In this document: positions 11,008 through 24,661 of the stretch, in pieces
How positions within the stretch are numbered: the first letter of the stretch is position 1
How the letters are laid out: each line of letters begins with the position of its first letter
Origin: Combretum micranthum
Lineage: Eukaryota; Streptophyta; Magnoliopsida; Myrtales; Combretaceae
Direction of reading: 5' to 3'
Assembly (NCBI GenBank): GCA_024138025.1
Contig: JAMXBD010000024.1
Span: forward strand, 1,364,001-1,428,000
DNA length: 64,000 nt
Program-made: the position numbers and the translations under genes
Notes under the pieces: model-generated
What the model was told of the DNA's origin: nothing
Seen by the model: the letters and a program-made list of their open reading frames with translations, nothing else
Database searches by the model: none

Positions 11008-14000
11008 TGTAAACCTTCAAAGTTTTGAATTCGAATTAAAACTTAAACCCTAATTAGAAGTCAACCGAATTTCTAAAGTCAACAAAACCCTAGTTTACCG
11101 TAACCACTTAAGTCCGGCATTTTTGTTTAAGAAACCCTAAGAGAGTAAGAAAGATTTTAGTAAGTAGAATAGTTCGTAATTATCCAAGGAAGCTTAAAAA
11201 TCAGTTTAATAAAACCGCGACTCGTTTTAAACCTGATCGGACACAGTTCTTGAAAAACGTGTCCCGGAGCTCGAAATAGTAAAAATATTCCGAATATATC
11301 ATTAGACTCATAAAAATATAAGATTTTCAAAAATATCAATCTCATAATTTTACGGTAGCTAAAAATATCAGATATCGCATTTATACGCGTATTTTCTTAC
11401 TATCGGTATTTAATTGTCATGTCTACTTTACATTACACTATTTACTACTATTCTACATTATTTCTCTATCTCTACTTTTTCTTACAATCTACTCTTACAA
11501 CCCATAAACCTATTTCTTACACATTTTCATTTCCAATACAACTTCACATATTTCATATCTTACTTTTAATTAACAAAAACACAAAAAAAAAAAAAATTCT
11601 CTCCCTCTCCCCACAAAAATTGCGCCGGCCCCTCCCTCTTTTCTTCCAAATTGTTTTAATTTTTATTTATTTAATTAACACAAATTATCTCCCACATTTT
11701 CCTATAAATACCCCCTCTTACTTCCACTTCTTTCGCACTTCTCTTCTACTAAAGTTACTATACTAAAATCTCTCCAAGAATTTCCTCTCAAGAAGCTCTT
11801 CCAAGATTAGTTCTTTTAGGTAAAATTTCTTCAAGAATTTCATATGTTCATTTACTTAGTATGGGCTTAGTGCGTGTTTTCTAAAACCATGAAGGTTAAG
11901 AAAGCAACAATAGGTTCATACTTTGTTTTTGTTCATAATCTAAATTCCTTATGTTGTTTTCATGTTTATAACTACCTAATATATTTAGTCTTAGACTTGT
12001 CCTCATCAAGTTAAAACATTTTCTTTTTCTTTTGGGACTAGTCATTTCTTAATCCCGGGATACATTGAAAAAGCTAAGGTTCCAATACTTGATTTATTTT
12101 CTTATTAGGTTATTCTTTCAAGTTATTATGTTTCTTTATGTTTCCACAACTTTATGATTCATATTCATGTATGAACATAATGATTTTTGTCTCAAACAAA
12201 ATAAATGAGGAAATATTTTTTTAAAATAAAGATTCTTTTCTAGAAATGAAAATAGGAAGTAAACTTTTTTAAAACTAAAAAGTCATCTTAACAAACTTAG
12301 AGGAGTTCATAAGAGATTTTATAAACATACATGACATAAAAAAGGACTTTTTGAAGTAAACAAGGATTTTACAACAACTTCATCTTTTTCTTCAAATGAT
12401 AGAAATTCTTTTCATTAAAACAAAATCATCTCAAGAAATTATTTCTCTAAATATAGAAGTGTTAATACTTTCAAAAAGTGTTAGAAGCTAAGCTTAAAAA
12501 ATAAAAATCATTCCTTAGGAATTTAAGGAGATTATGAAAATAAAATTTAGATAATGAAAAGAAATGCTCATTATAGATAAACTTAAGGTATTCTCAAAGC
12601 AAAATGAATATTTCAAAAGCTCTTAAGTTTCAAAATCTTTAAAGACTTAACTTTTTCATAATTTGAGACAACTTCATTAACTTCATACATTTGTTATAAG
12701 TCAATAAATATATGAATATACATTCCAAAGTTTTTACAAGCTATTATATTACCTATCTCTTTAAAATGAGCTTTGGATAAAAGAAGGAAAAAAAGTTTAC
12801 AAAAATTCGTGGTGAATCTGTCCGCCACTTTTTTCGGAACCCAAATGACTTAGTTTGATGAAAATAAGTTTAGAAATAGATATATCTTTTCGAATAGGAA
12901 AAAACGGTACATTTTATGCGAAATTCCGAGTTAAAATGAGCAAGTTATGGCCATTTTAAGTTGGAATTCTCTTATAAATTTTGCTGCGATTTTAAAAAGT
13001 TTAGAATCTTCAAGAATAGAAACTTCATATGAGGACAATTTTGGTATTTCATCTTGTTTAGGTGGAGAAGGACCCGAGATCACCTTTCCGGAGGATTACT
13101 TCGATTAGGATCTATCGGTATGGAGTTAGTTAATTCTGACTTAAGTTACATTTCCTTGTTTTGTGCTTATAATAGTAGCACTAGTAATTAAGAGAAAGAT
13201 AAAATGAATAATTATTGTGACTTGGAATAATTAATTGAATATATTTAAGAATATCGAAGATGGTTGATAAATAAATTATGATTCTTGTATTGATATGATG
13301 AAAATTGCGTTGATCGCCTTCAACTTGAACTAAACATTATTTGGTTAAATTATATTGAAATCAATTCATGCATATCATACTTATGAGTCACATTTGTTTC
13401 ATTGCTATTCTTCGTGTGGGAAACGAGGAAATGGTAGTGGTGGCTGGTAGGAACCCGGAAAGTCTACATGGGCTAGGTAGGAGCCAGAAAGTCGCAGGGC
13501 GAGCAGGAGCCGGTAAATCTACAAATATTGATGGTCGTATGGGTCTGTAACCTCCCAACCCTTGACATGGAGGTCGTAAAATCCATACTACACTTGATTT
13601 TCCGGTTAATCATGTGCATTTTGTTTGTTCATATGATTGGTGCATTCTCATATGCTTGATTGAATACTTGTTTGAATTATGGGAATGTCTTATAGATGGA
13701 ATTATCTCACTAAGCTAGTTTTGCTTATACCCTTATAGCTTTTTGTTACAGTACGATTACTTATGGTTGGCCCCAAGGAGCCCTGTATGCCAGGTACGAG
13801 TTTAAGCTACTAGGAGTTTTTAGGAGAAGCTTTATGTATTTAAGTTTTGAATATAGGCTTCTAGGAAAATCTCTATAGTAGGCTTATGTTATAGTTGTAA
13901 TTATTTTGGAAGACTATTAAAGCGGGGGAATTGCCCCTACGATGATGTAAGGATATTATTATGAAAATCTTACGTTTATTTACATAAGTTCTTGCTTGCT

Positions 14001-14162
14001 TTTATTATCTACTTAAATGTAATACCCCTGTGAGTCTCCTACTATCTTGAAGCACGCCTTGCATGTGATATCAAAGCTCCTGCATGACTAAGGTTGTCAT
14101 TCATTAGCTTTGATATTATATGCGCGGACTACCACGTTTAGGGTACCCTCCGGGGCATGACA
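11008..14162 (+). repeat. 3' LTR of Tekay element (3155 bp)
   Basis: It matches 1614-4734 along its whole length with scattered substitutions and small indels. It repeats the TATA box (11703), donor-like (11820), acceptor-like (13061) and second acceptor-like (13751) sites. The short-repeat cassette is at about 13440-13530. The exon-like frame reads GGEGPEITFPEDYFD-stop, with Pro where the 5' copy has Ser. Confidence 0.95.
11703..11712 (+). promoter_or_regulatory. TATA box of Tekay 3' LTR
   Basis: TATAAATACC lies at the same offset as in the 5' LTR. Confidence 0.75.
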
Positions 14163-14169
14163 TGTGACA

Positions 14170-14216
14170 CGTGCTATACCTGCAAGTTATTATCATGAAT
14201 GTCATGAGATGAGCTA
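14170..14216 (-). mobile_element. Fragment of oldest minus-strand LTR (M1)
   Basis: Read on the minus strand, these 47 bases resemble the stretch around 59710-59770 of another LTR (GCTCATCTCATG, CATTCATG). They connect two insertions: the LTR ending at 14169 and the solo LTR starting at 14217. Confidence 0.6.
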
Positions 14217-15366
14217 TGTAAACCCCTGAAATTTTTATAATTCAAAGAAAATAATCCTAGAAGTCTAATATCAAAATTGAAATCCGAAAAATCGACCCAA
14301 GTTAAAAGCAAATTCTAAGTCAAGTCACACATGAAAATTCTTAGCCTTGAGAAAATGAGACCCTGAAACAAAAATAAAATCTAACTATCAGTTGAATCAA
14401 CATCCGTATGTCAATCAAATCATCTACCCGATTCCTAAAATGCAAATCAAAACGATATATTCAAATAATGCTCTACAACAAAATGCCAAGAACTAACACC
14501 CTCAGTGAATTTTGGAATCAGAAACTTCAATTTTCACCAAAAGTCAAACTGACTACTTAACCTTAGACTCGGTTAAACGATCCCAAAAACTGAAAACTCA
14601 TAAATAATCATAAATAAAATAAGATAAACCATAGATATCGAACTAAAAATATAAAACGGTCAAAACTCCAAAATTATATGATTTTACGAATAACTCAACG
14701 AAACCGAAGTCAACCAGAACTTTAAAAGTCAACAAAGCTTACAAATAAACCTAGTGTTTAAGATCCGGCAATCGCGTGCTCTTAAACCCTAAACAACAAA
14801 ATGAAAATGATTGTTGATAATAGTTCGTAATAATATAGGGAAGCTTAAAAATATCGGATTCGCAAATTTCTAGTGTCCTTTGGATCCAAACGGGATCAGT
14901 TTTTAAAAATCGTGTCCTGGTACACCGGATGAAAAAAATATTCCGTTAATACCAATAGATTTGTAAAAATATAAATTTTTAAAAAATATCAGTTTTAGAA
15001 TTTTTCGATAGTTAAAAATTATAGATATCGCATTTATATGCATATTTTTATCACTATCGGTATTTTAATTGTCTAGTTTACTATTCATAGTACTTTTCTA
15101 CTATTCATTACTATTCCTCTATCTCTACTTTTTCTTACTATTTTTTCTTACACCTACATACCTATTTCTTACAATTTTCTTTTCTAATAAAAATTCTACA
15201 CCACATATTACTAAACTTCTCTCACACTTTTCTTCTAAAATTAATTTTTTTTTATCAAATTTCTCTCTCCCTTTATGCATTGCCGTCCACCCCCTTCTCT
15301 CTCTTCACTCTCATCTATTTTCTTTTTCAATTAATTTAATTACATCTAATTTTCACTCCAAAATTC

Positions 15367-15376
15367 TATAAATACC
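15367..15376 (+). promoter_or_regulatory. TATA box of solo LTR
   Basis: TATAAATACC is followed by CT-rich leader sequence with TTCTTTCACAC, as in the other Tekay-type LTRs. Confidence 0.7.
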
Positions 15377-15806
15377 TCATTCCTCCTTCATTCTTTCACA
15401 CAATTCATTTCACTACCAAAACTCTCTCAAAATCTCTCCACAAATCCTCTCTTCAGGTTTTCTCTCTACCAAAACTCTCTCAAACCAATTCTTCACAAAA
15501 ATCCTTCCTTATACACAAACTATCTACCACATATCACTACTCACATAATACCCCATTCATCTACCACTTTCATACCACATAAACACTTTAGGTAAACTTC
15601 TTCCAACCATTTATTTACCCATGTCATGTAACCTAACATGACTATGGTGTTGTTTTGAAACTCATATGAGTAGTAAAAGCAACAACATATTCATATTTTG
15701 TTCTTGCACATGAACTTCCTATTTTATGATGTTGTTATGTTGATTTTATTATTTCATATCTAACTATATATATTTATGTATTATATATAATCTTTAGAGC
15801 ATATAA

Positions 15807-18800
15807 TGTAAACCTCAGTATTCTTAGTAGTCAAGTAAACTCCGGGAACCGAAAAGCGAAACCATAAATCGGTCTAGTTCAAGCTTAGTGAGAGAAGCTT
15901 AGAAACCCTAGATCCGACTTTCATTCGGTTTCATAACAAAAGAAGTTTTATAAAATAAATTAATGTGAATTAATGTTTTAAAGTATATTTCAAACCTTAG
16001 AAAGTTTTAATTTCGGAAAATTTTCTATTTTGGGCCTTCCCGAGCTCCATTACTGAAAAACGAGCCCCAGAACTAGAAACTCAGAAAAATATTCCGGAAT
16101 ATTCATTAGAATCGAAATTTTATAAGGATTTCAAAAATGTAAATTTTATAATTTTCCGGACTATAAAAATTACAGTTATAGCCTTTTCCCATAGTTTCTT
16201 TGCTACCGGTAAAGTAGATATCTTGTCTACTATTTGCCACTATTCACAAGTACAACCTACACTGCACACTACCCATACCCTATTCTTATATCCTTACAAC
16301 TACTCATTATATTTCTTTTCCAAGAAAATTTTGTTTCCTACTTAATTATTACATTTTATTACTTAAATTACAAATTTTATCAAATTCAAATCTCTCCCTC
16401 TCTCTCTCCCCTTGTTGGCCAGCGCACCCCTCCCCCTTTTCCCCTCTATTTGTTTTATTTTTACTTCTTTTATTACCATTAAACCCTAATTCACTTAATA
16501 TATAAACTTATTTTTACTCTCTCTCTTCATTTTCACTCTTTCAAAAAATTCTAAAAGAGAAAAACTCTCTCTATTTTCCTCCTTGTTGCCGTGACCAAGC
16601 TCTACACACACACACACTCACAAGTCCATTTCATCTTCATTTCTTCTTCAAATCTTCTTTTAGGTGATGATTTCTAGCCTTACTACTGCATAATCTTGTA
16701 ATGGCAAGACTATTCTTGTGTGTTTTCCACTTTAAATCCCAATGAGCAAATGCTAGGGATAAGAAAACACTAATACAAGAATATCAAGCTATCACAAGAA
16801 GTAGATCTTATGTTTAATGAGTTTTTTTTTTAAGTATTATTATGTTCATGAATATAAAAGTAGAGATCTTGCATGAAAAATATATGTTCATGTCTTTAAA
16901 CTCATTTTCATGCACTATAACTTGTAGATCTAGAGTTTAGACACTCATGTATTTCTTGACATCTATGTTCATATGAGTATTTTGTGTTTTCATGCATTAA
17001 TGATCATAAAAACTTAGTCTTGTATATACAAATGTGTTAGTTGGTAGATCTTTATGAATATAAGACAAGGAACTTGAAAAGAAAAGGCTTTTGTTAGAAA
17101 TGTTTAAGGGAAAATTCGGATGAACTTCAAGACCTATTTTAAAAACCACTGAAACCACTTTGAAACTCATATTTTACATGAAAAATGAAGGGTATAATTG
17201 ATAGGTATCACTAAGTAATGATTTTTACAAGTTGAAATGAGTTTAGACATGAGTAATGTGTAAAACAAGTAGTGGAATTAAGATGGAAAATTTTGAGTTA
17301 GTGTTCAATTTGTTAAATTCGTAATTTGAGATGATGCTTATATAAACACCTAGTATTCAAGCTCAAATTGCATTTTTTATGTGTTAAATGAAGTACTTAG
17401 GTAATAGATATAGTAAAGCTTTAAATTTTGATGCATTAAACAAGTTTTCTCAAAGGAAACATGTAAGAAATGAATTTTTCCAAAATTCGGATTTTTGTGA
17501 AAAGCTTATTTAAAAACATACTTGCAAGGTGAAAATGTAAATTTTTATATAGAAATGAAGGTCTTGGATAGTATAGATGATGAAGACTCACATTTATTTA
17601 GATAACGAGAAATTTCTAAGAATGAAATCCTAAAATACTAATGAGATGCCAAATTGGAAGAACTGGATTTTTAAGAAGTAACTATTGTGGAGTCTTATAA
17701 GAATTAGGAGTTCTTAAAAGTTTCATTATCAAAAATCATTAAGATCATGCATATATTGAACTCATCACATGTCATTCAAATTAGGAACTCATTCATATTT
17801 TATATACACATGAATCATCAACTAGATACATTTCAATCAAGTGCAAAACAATTTTTCGGAAATGGAAAAGTTACAGAATAGATCTGATCCCTCTGTTTCA
17901 TGATCTAAATGTTTTCAAAACTTGGAATTAATATTAGAAATAGATAGATCTTTCGAAATAAATAGAAATCGATATAAAATTTGCGAAATTCCGTGTTAAA
18001 ATGACCAAGTTATGGCCGTTTTAAGTTGGAACTTCCGTAAATAGCGGAATCACGATTTTGTTTAGTTTAGATGCATAGTTTGAATTAGTTAAGTGATGAA
18101 GTTCTCATAGGTTATTCTTATTTGGTAGGTGATTCCGAGAACGACGAATCCTTACCGCCCAATTATTATTACTAAGAGACCGGCGTACCATGGCCGAATG
18201 AGTATTACTTCCAATTTCAATTATTGCTTGTGATTGTAATGATAGTTACACTAGTTGCTAAGCAAAGACAAAAATGAATATGCATGATGGGATTATTTGG
18301 GAATTATATTTGTCTGCTGTTGATATGTGAAGTTGAATTTAAAGAATATCGAAGCCAGATGATAATTCATTGCTTGTATAGAGAGGAGATAGAATTGATT
18401 GTCTGCGAGTATTGCTTGGTCACCTAAAAGAATTGGATTAATCGATTATTAGACCTCAATTATAAACTCGAACTCATTCATATCACGATGGGGATGGAGC
18501 ATTAGCATTTGCTGGTTTTTCGTGATCCATAAAACGAATATGTTGGTTAATCGTGATCCATAAAACGAAATTATAGATTAGTTGATCATGAGCTTAAACG
18601 GCGTCGTACCATAATTCGTTAATCTGCTAACCCGGGATGGAGGGTGCAAGTCTATCCACATATGATTTCCGGCTGGTCATATGTTTGTTGAATTCACGTG
18701 CTTGATGCATTTCACTTGATTGAATAATCACTTGCTTGAATGTTATGCCTTAATTGCGATATGGAAGTTTTCACTCACTAAGTTAGTTAGCTTACGCCCC

Positions 18801-19201
18801 TATAGTTTTTACTTATTGCAGCACGAGTTCATATGGCTTAGGCCAATGTAGGCTACAACTCAGGTATCGAAGCTAGGCGTTTCCTTTAGAAGTTTATTTC
18901 GGTTTTGGTTAGACTTCCACAGGAAACCAAAAAGACTCTGGATGACTGTAATGGACCTTAATATTTTTTGCGGGGGAATGCCCCTTAGACTTTGTAACTT
19001 TATGTATGTGTTTTGATTTATCATCTAAGGCTATCGAATGCCACATTAAACTTCTTAACTCCATTGAATAGAGTAATCTATTGTCGTAAAGCGACGCCTT
19101 ACATCTATACAAGACTCCCGAAGGGCTCGGATAGTAATTTGAGAGTCTTATATAGCATGTGGCGGACTGTTACATTTAGGATACCTCTATGGGGCGTGAC
19201 A
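15807..19201 (+). mobile_element. Solo Tekay-type LTR, 3.40 kb
   Basis: It starts TGTAAACCTC and ends GGGGCGTGACA, with a perfect target duplication TATAA (15802-15806 and 19202-19206). Joining the flanks restores the motif AGAGCATATAAGCTCACTTG, which occurs uninterrupted at about 42006. The LTR has a TATAAA box at 16501, donor-like TTTAG|GTGATG at 16664, and three or four copies of a degenerate module of about 190 bp between about 17110 and 17650. An acceptor-like site lies at 18128, followed by the frame GDSENDESLPPNYYY-stop and a CTTACGCCCCTATAG block at 18791. Bases 18500-18600 contain a local repeat around CGTGATCCATAAAACGA. Confidence 0.93.
17110..17650 (+). repeat. Degenerate tandem modules of about 190 bp
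   Basis: Each module begins near AAATTCGGAT or AAATTCGTAA (17112, 17318, 17482), continues through TTAAAAAC and a stretch like AAAATG...TTTTTAT, and ends near GAAATGAAGG. The same module occurs about seven times in the LTR at 39539-61237. Confidence 0.6.
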
Positions 19202-19267
19202 TATAAGCTCACTTGTTGTTTATTTAATTTCATGCTTTACAATTTATTTATTTCATGCTATTTCTTT

Positions 19268-19288
19268 AAGACTAGTCTTTCTAGTCTT
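19268..19288 (+). other. Perfect 8-bp hairpin in LTR
   Basis: AAGACTAG, a loop of 5, then CTAGTCTT. The same stem recurs at 42077-42097 and at 23463-23481 with a different loop, which suggests that the paired form matters. Confidence 0.6.
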
Positions 19289-19365
19289 AGACTTGTCCAT
19301 ATCAAGTCAAAACAACCATTTATTTTTTTTTTTTATTCTATTGGGACTAGTCTATTCTTAGTCTC

Positions 19366-19440
19366 GGGATGCCTTGATGAAGCTAAGGCTCTCAATACTT
19401 AACCGGGATACCTTGATGAAGCTAAGGTTCCCAATACTTG
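19366..19440 (+). repeat. 39-bp tandem duplication in LTR
   Basis: GGGATGCCTTGATGAAGCT and GGGATACCTTGATGAAGCT start 39 bases apart, each followed by AAGG and CAATACTT. Other LTRs have one unit (for example at about 42177), so this is a local duplication. Confidence 0.8.
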
Positions 19441-20955
19441 ATATTTTTATTATCTTGCTTATTATTATTTGTTTCTAGTATTTTCTCATGTTCTTATGCT
19501 TATAATACTTGCATCTACATAATGATATTGTCTCAACTAATTTAAAAAGTAGAATTTTACTTTACTAAAGGAACTTAAAACTAAATTTTCTATTATGTGG
19601 CTTGTCACTAATCAATGAAGTTATTATCAACAACATAGAAATAGAGTAATACAAGTCTTCTCAAGTTTTTTCTCAAATAACAAAGATAACTTTACCAAAG
19701 AAACATAAGAAATAAATACTTTCTTTGTACATTATGGCAACCTAAGTTTTAGTAAAATAATTTTTTAATATTCAAACTTTTCATAAAAAGCTTAAGAATA
19801 AACTCTTTTTAACTCCATAACAAAACTAAGAAACAAACTAGTTTTCAAAGTTAAGATGAATTCAATCCATAAAGTTATAAACCCATATAGGAAAATAATG
19901 ATTTTCAAGTTTCTAAAGAAGAAACTTATTTTCAAAGAATATGAATAAGATAATATTAAAAACAAAGGATTTTATCAATAAAGATGATTCTTTTCAAAGG
20001 AAATAAAAAGAACAAGTTTTAGAAAACAAAAACTTATATTTTAAATAATAAATATAAGAAGACAAGACTCATTTTCCAAAACCATTCTAAATATAAATTT
20101 ACAAAAAGGTTTTCAACGACTTAATACACTTTTGATTAATTTGATCTTTATCACTAGAAGTAAAATTTATGAAAGACTAAGGTTAAAGAAAAATTTACTT
20201 GTTTTTGGAAAAAGAATGAAGAAAATAAAATAAGAATATACTCATTTATAATAACCTAGGAAAATATAAAGTTTCTTCAAAATACTTGAAAAGAAATTGT
20301 CAAAGTTAAAGTTTTAACAACTCAAAATGAATTGTTTCATGAAATAAATTATTGAGACACTACCATTAGAATTCTTGCATATAAAGTGAGCTTATCTATA
20401 TACTCAAAGGATTTATCAATTATATATAATATATATGTATATCTATATTTTTTTTTACTAAAGGATTCTTGAATGAAGTTAAGTTAGAAAATGGTTTTGC
20501 AAAAATCTAGAAATATTTGTTTTAAATCTCTACCCAATGTTTTCGAAACCCAAATGACCTTATATGATAAAGATAATCTTAGAAATGCATAGATCTTTTC
20601 GAATAGGTAGAAAACGGTATATTATATGCGAAATTCCGAGTTAAAATGAGCAATTATGACCATTTTAAATTGAAATTTTATTCTATACGAATTTGGCGAA
20701 CATAGTGAAATAAAATTAGAAAGTTTAAGTAGAATTTCTACGAAATACTCATCCCGGGTATTTCTTTTGTCTAGGTGATGAAGGATACAAGAATACCCTA
20801 CCCGAGGATTACTACGACTAAGAAGATCGCGAAATGGATGAGCGAGTTATTCCTCTTAATTTCGTTACCTTGCTTGTGCTTGTAAAGTAGTAGCACTAGT
20901 ATACTAAGAAAATATAAAAATGGGTATATATTTGGGGAATTCGGGGTTATGTAGA

Positions 20956-23900
20956 TGTCACGCCCCAATGGTACCCTAAACGTGACAGTCCACCACACTC
21001 AATATTAAAGCTTAAGTATGACAACCTTAGTCATTTCCAAAAGCTTTTATATTAAGTGTAAGGCTTACTTTCACAACTTTAGAGGACCATATGTAGCATA
21101 ATGAAGTTTAAGGAGATAAAAACATATTAAGAATAGAAGAATCATAATAATTATTTGTCCATGGCATAACTTTACAAACTTAGGGACAACTCCTAAATTA
21201 CAAATCTATTAACATGCTAATACTATGATGTACTTTATCCAGAGTTCTAATATTCAAAAGGGATTACCTGCCCACATGGTCCACGTGGCCTTAGCCATAA
21301 GTACGGAAACCGCAAAAGGTAGCTATCGGGGTATAAGCTAACAGGCTTAGTGAGAACTATTTCCATAAATAACTTCTTGAAACAAGATTCAAACAAGTTG
21401 GTTAATCACACATATGTAATGCATCAAACACGTGGGCAAACAATCATATAGCTTTCCGGGAACTATATGTTGAATGGATTTACGCCCCCCATTCGGGGTT
21501 TGGTGATACTCAAAACAAGTTGTTTTAATAATAAAACATTTTAGCTTGCGAGCACACATCGCCAAGCATTCAATAAAAACTTTTATACTTGCGAGCACTC
21601 ATCGCCAAGTATTCCGAACCTACTTGATTTGACCTTGCTTTCGGATCAACCGCCAAGCATATTCCATTAAGCCGCCAAGCAATCGCTTTCGGATCTTCCG
21701 CCAAGTGTTGCTTTCGACATGAGCCTACTATCCTTCTCACCCAAGGATAATAACCCAACCATGTAATGTGACTCACTTCGTGGTATGCATGAGTTCATTA
21801 ATTTATAAAGTCATAACATAATTAATTTCAACTTTAGGGTGATCAAGGAATTTCACACAAATCAATATTATACTAAAACAATCACTTAGAACAATTCGGG
21901 CTTCGATATTCTTAGAATTCTTTCAAGGAATTACTTTACATGCATATCGGTTTTTCTTTTCCTAACTCTAGTGCAACTAATTTACAAGCACAACAAGTGT
22001 AGCATTTAGTGGAAATAAACTCACGATGCCATTGTCGTCTATTCCTCTAAGCGGATGAGTCGTTCACACACTCCACTTAATCGTAATAGTTCTCAGGGTG
22101 GAGAAATCCTTCCTTGGGGTCACCTAAACAAAGAAAATACCCACAATGAGTTTTTCTTGAAGATTTTCTTGAATTTTGACAAAACAATGTCAAAGAACGT
22201 TAAAGTCCGGATGGAAGAATGTTCCAACTTAAAATGGCCATAACTTGGTCATTTTAACTCGGAATCACATATAATATACCGATTTCTATCTACTCGAAAA
22301 GATCTACCCATTTCTAAAATTATTTCCCACAAACAAAGCCACATAGGCTCCGAAAAACGGGTGACAAAATTCACCACGGATTTTCAAGTAAAAACAACTT
22401 TGGTTCAAGAAATCAAAATTTGTTTGATAAATACTTAGTTATCTATATAGTTGAAAAATTCTCTTTTTATAGCTATATAACTCATATTTAAGCATGCTCA
22501 AGTGTCTTATTGTCCAAATTATTTTTCTTAGGAAAAACAATGTCGGGTTGAAGTTTTTCGGAAATTGTTTTTGTAAATTTCTTTGAAACGAATACCTTGT
22601 TTTCTTTATTTTCTAAAAACGTTTTATGTTGGTTTTATTTATCTTTTCCCAAGTGACTTTTAAAAATAAAATTTCTACTTTCTAAGTTATACTAATAATA
22701 TTTTTGAAGTTTTCTAGAAAATATTCTTTTCTTCATTTTCTTGTGTAAATTCCCTTGTTTACTTGTTTTGGCAAAAATCTTTACTTGATATTTCTCATTC
22801 TTTTTCTCATGTCTCTATTCCGAAAATAATTACCCATGCATGAAAATTTGGTTCCCTTATAAAAACAAAGTGGAACATTTAAGGACTTTTTGTAGAAAAA
22901 CTAATTTCTATAATTCTATTATTTTCCTCTTGTAACTTGAAAAAAAATAACTTTATTTTCAAAACATAAATTTTCTTTGTCCCCTTGATTGTAAGGTTCT
23001 TTACTTAAAATTTCCTTAGTCTTATTTTCTTTCTTTATGAAAGGATCCATTTTTGTCAACAAAACATTTTCTTTTGAAAGACAAGGTAGAGTAACAAGGA
23101 TTTAAATAGCTTTTTAAGTAAAAATAGTTTCTAAATTCATAGTGAATTCTTTTTGTAACTTGAAAATGAATGAGTTTATTTTTGTTATCTTATATTTTTA
23201 TGTTTCACATAATCTTATTCCTAAGTGACAAAAGGCTTTCTTTTATTTGATTATCTTTAGAAAATAAAATCTTTTGGACAACAATCTAAATGAACATGAC
23301 TATGAGAATAATAATAAACAAAATAACATAAGGCATAAATAGTAAAATCAAGTATTGGAGTCTTAGCTTTTTCAAGGCTCCCGGGACTAAGAAATAAACT
23401 AGTCCCATAATAAGATAAAATAAAAGAAAGAAGACTTGTTTTGACTTGATGAGGACAAGTCTAAGACTAGAGACTAGTCTTAATTTCAACAAGGAATAAA
23501 TAAATAAATTGCAATGGAAAAGTAAATAAATTGCTTTGCATGAAATAAATAAATTGCAAGTGAGCTTATATGCTCTAAAGAATATGTATATATATGTATA
23601 GATATATAAACAATAATAAAACAACATAAACATAAATGGATTGGCATGAACAAGAACAATACATGAACATAATATAGTTTCCACAACTTGTAGTATTTGG
23701 AAACTCACACTATGGTCATGTAAAGTTACATGACATGAAGAAGAAGAAAGAATTATAAATGGATTACCTAAAGAAGACTTTGATGTGGTTATGTGGTTAT
23801 GGTTTTTTTGTTGTTGGTGGAAGTTGTTGTGGAATTATTTTGAGAGAGTTTTGAGATAGTAATTTGAGAGAGCTTTGAGAGGAAAATTTGAGAGAGTTTT

Positions 23901-24661
23901 GGTAAGAATTTGTGGGTAGTGAATGTGTGAAAGAAGTGAAAGAGGAGGGGGGTATTTATAGGATTTTGAGAGTGATTTTTGTGTGATTAAAATAAATTGA
24001 AATTGAAGCAAAATTGGGGCATGTGGGCATGGGGGGCGCCGGCCATTGAGAGTAAGAGGGAGAGAGTGATTTATTTTTTACTTTTGATAAATGAAAGATG
24101 TAATGTGTAAGGTAGATGTGAAATAAAGTTATGGGAAAGGTAAAAAGTAAAGATTATAGGTTATGTAGTGTGTAAGAGTAGGTGTAAGAAAAAGTAGAGA
24201 TAAAAGAATAGTGTAGAATAGTAATGAATAGTGTAATGTAAAGTAGATATGACAATTAAAATACCGGTAGTAAGAAAATACGCGTATAATAGCTATATCT
24301 GTTATTTTTACTTACCGAAAAATTATGAAATTGATATTTTTGGAAAACTTATATTTTTACGAGTCTAACGGTGTATTCGGAATATTTTTACTATTCTGGG
24401 CTTCCGGACACGTTTTTCGAGAACTGTGTCCGATCGGGTCCGAAGGACACCCGAATTTCGCGAAACTGAAACTTTTATAACCCATGGTTATTACGAGCTA
24501 TTTGAGCTAATTATCCCAACTTCGTTTTTCCGGGCCAAAGAAAACGGCAATGCCGGATTTAGGTTGATACGGTAAACTAGGTTTTGTTGACCTTTAGGGT
24601 TTCGTTTGACTTCCTGTTAGGGTTTTGTGCTAAACCGATTCCGAAAATTTAGGAGTTTACA
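20956..24661 (-). mobile_element. Solo Tekay-type LTR on the minus strand, 3.71 kb
   Basis: Read on the minus strand it starts TGTAAACTCC (at 24661) and ends GGGGCGTGACA (at 20956). The flanking 5-mers GTAGA (20951-20955) and GTATA (24662-24666) match at 4 of 5 bases. It carries a TATA box (minus strand, 23951-23960), donor-like AG|GTAATC at 23767, an AAGACTAG hairpin at 23463-23481, the conserved block at 22237-22262, and an acceptor-like site at 22124-22125. The frame there is GDPKEGFLHPENYYD-stop, and CTTGGCG-type short repeats lie at about 21545-21720. The second acceptor has decayed (GCG in place of CAG). It belongs to the same subgroup as the LTR at 1-1613. Confidence 0.9.
23951..23960 (-). 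promoter_or_regulatory. TATA box of minus-strand solo LTR
   Basis: Read on the minus strand it is TATAAATACC, followed by TTCTTTCACAC-like leader sequence toward lower coordinates. Confidence 0.7.

Larger units (their letters stand above)
1614..14162 (+). mobile_element. Full-length Ty3/gypsy chromovirus, Tekay (Del) type, defective
   Basis: This 12.5 kb element has LTRs of about 3.1 kb that start TGTAAACCTTC and end in TGACA. It has an initiator-Met type primer site, gag, protease, RT, RNase H and integrase in that order, a C-terminal chromodomain-like segment, and a purine tract before the 3' LTR. The flanking 5-mers are CGTGA (1609-1613) and TGTGA (14163-14167). They differ by one C-to-T change, which fits an old target duplication. 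The target lies 2 bp before the end of another Tekay-type LTR. Every coding region is broken, so the copy cannot move by itself. The two LTRs differ at several positions per 100 bases where I aligned them by eye, so it is not recent. The RT/integrase order with a terminal chromodomain separates it from Athila and Tat. Confidence 0.95.

Noticed and set aside
11419..11766. Hydrophobic plus-strand ORF of 115 codons
   Set aside because: It spans the CT-rich TATA and leader region of the LTR and is decayed in the 5' LTR copy. Similar frames at 15069 and 16234 have the same cause.
23286..23708. 140-codon minus-strand ORF with membrane-like composition
   Set aside because: It lies in a T-rich part of a minus-strand solo LTR and is not kept in the other LTRs.
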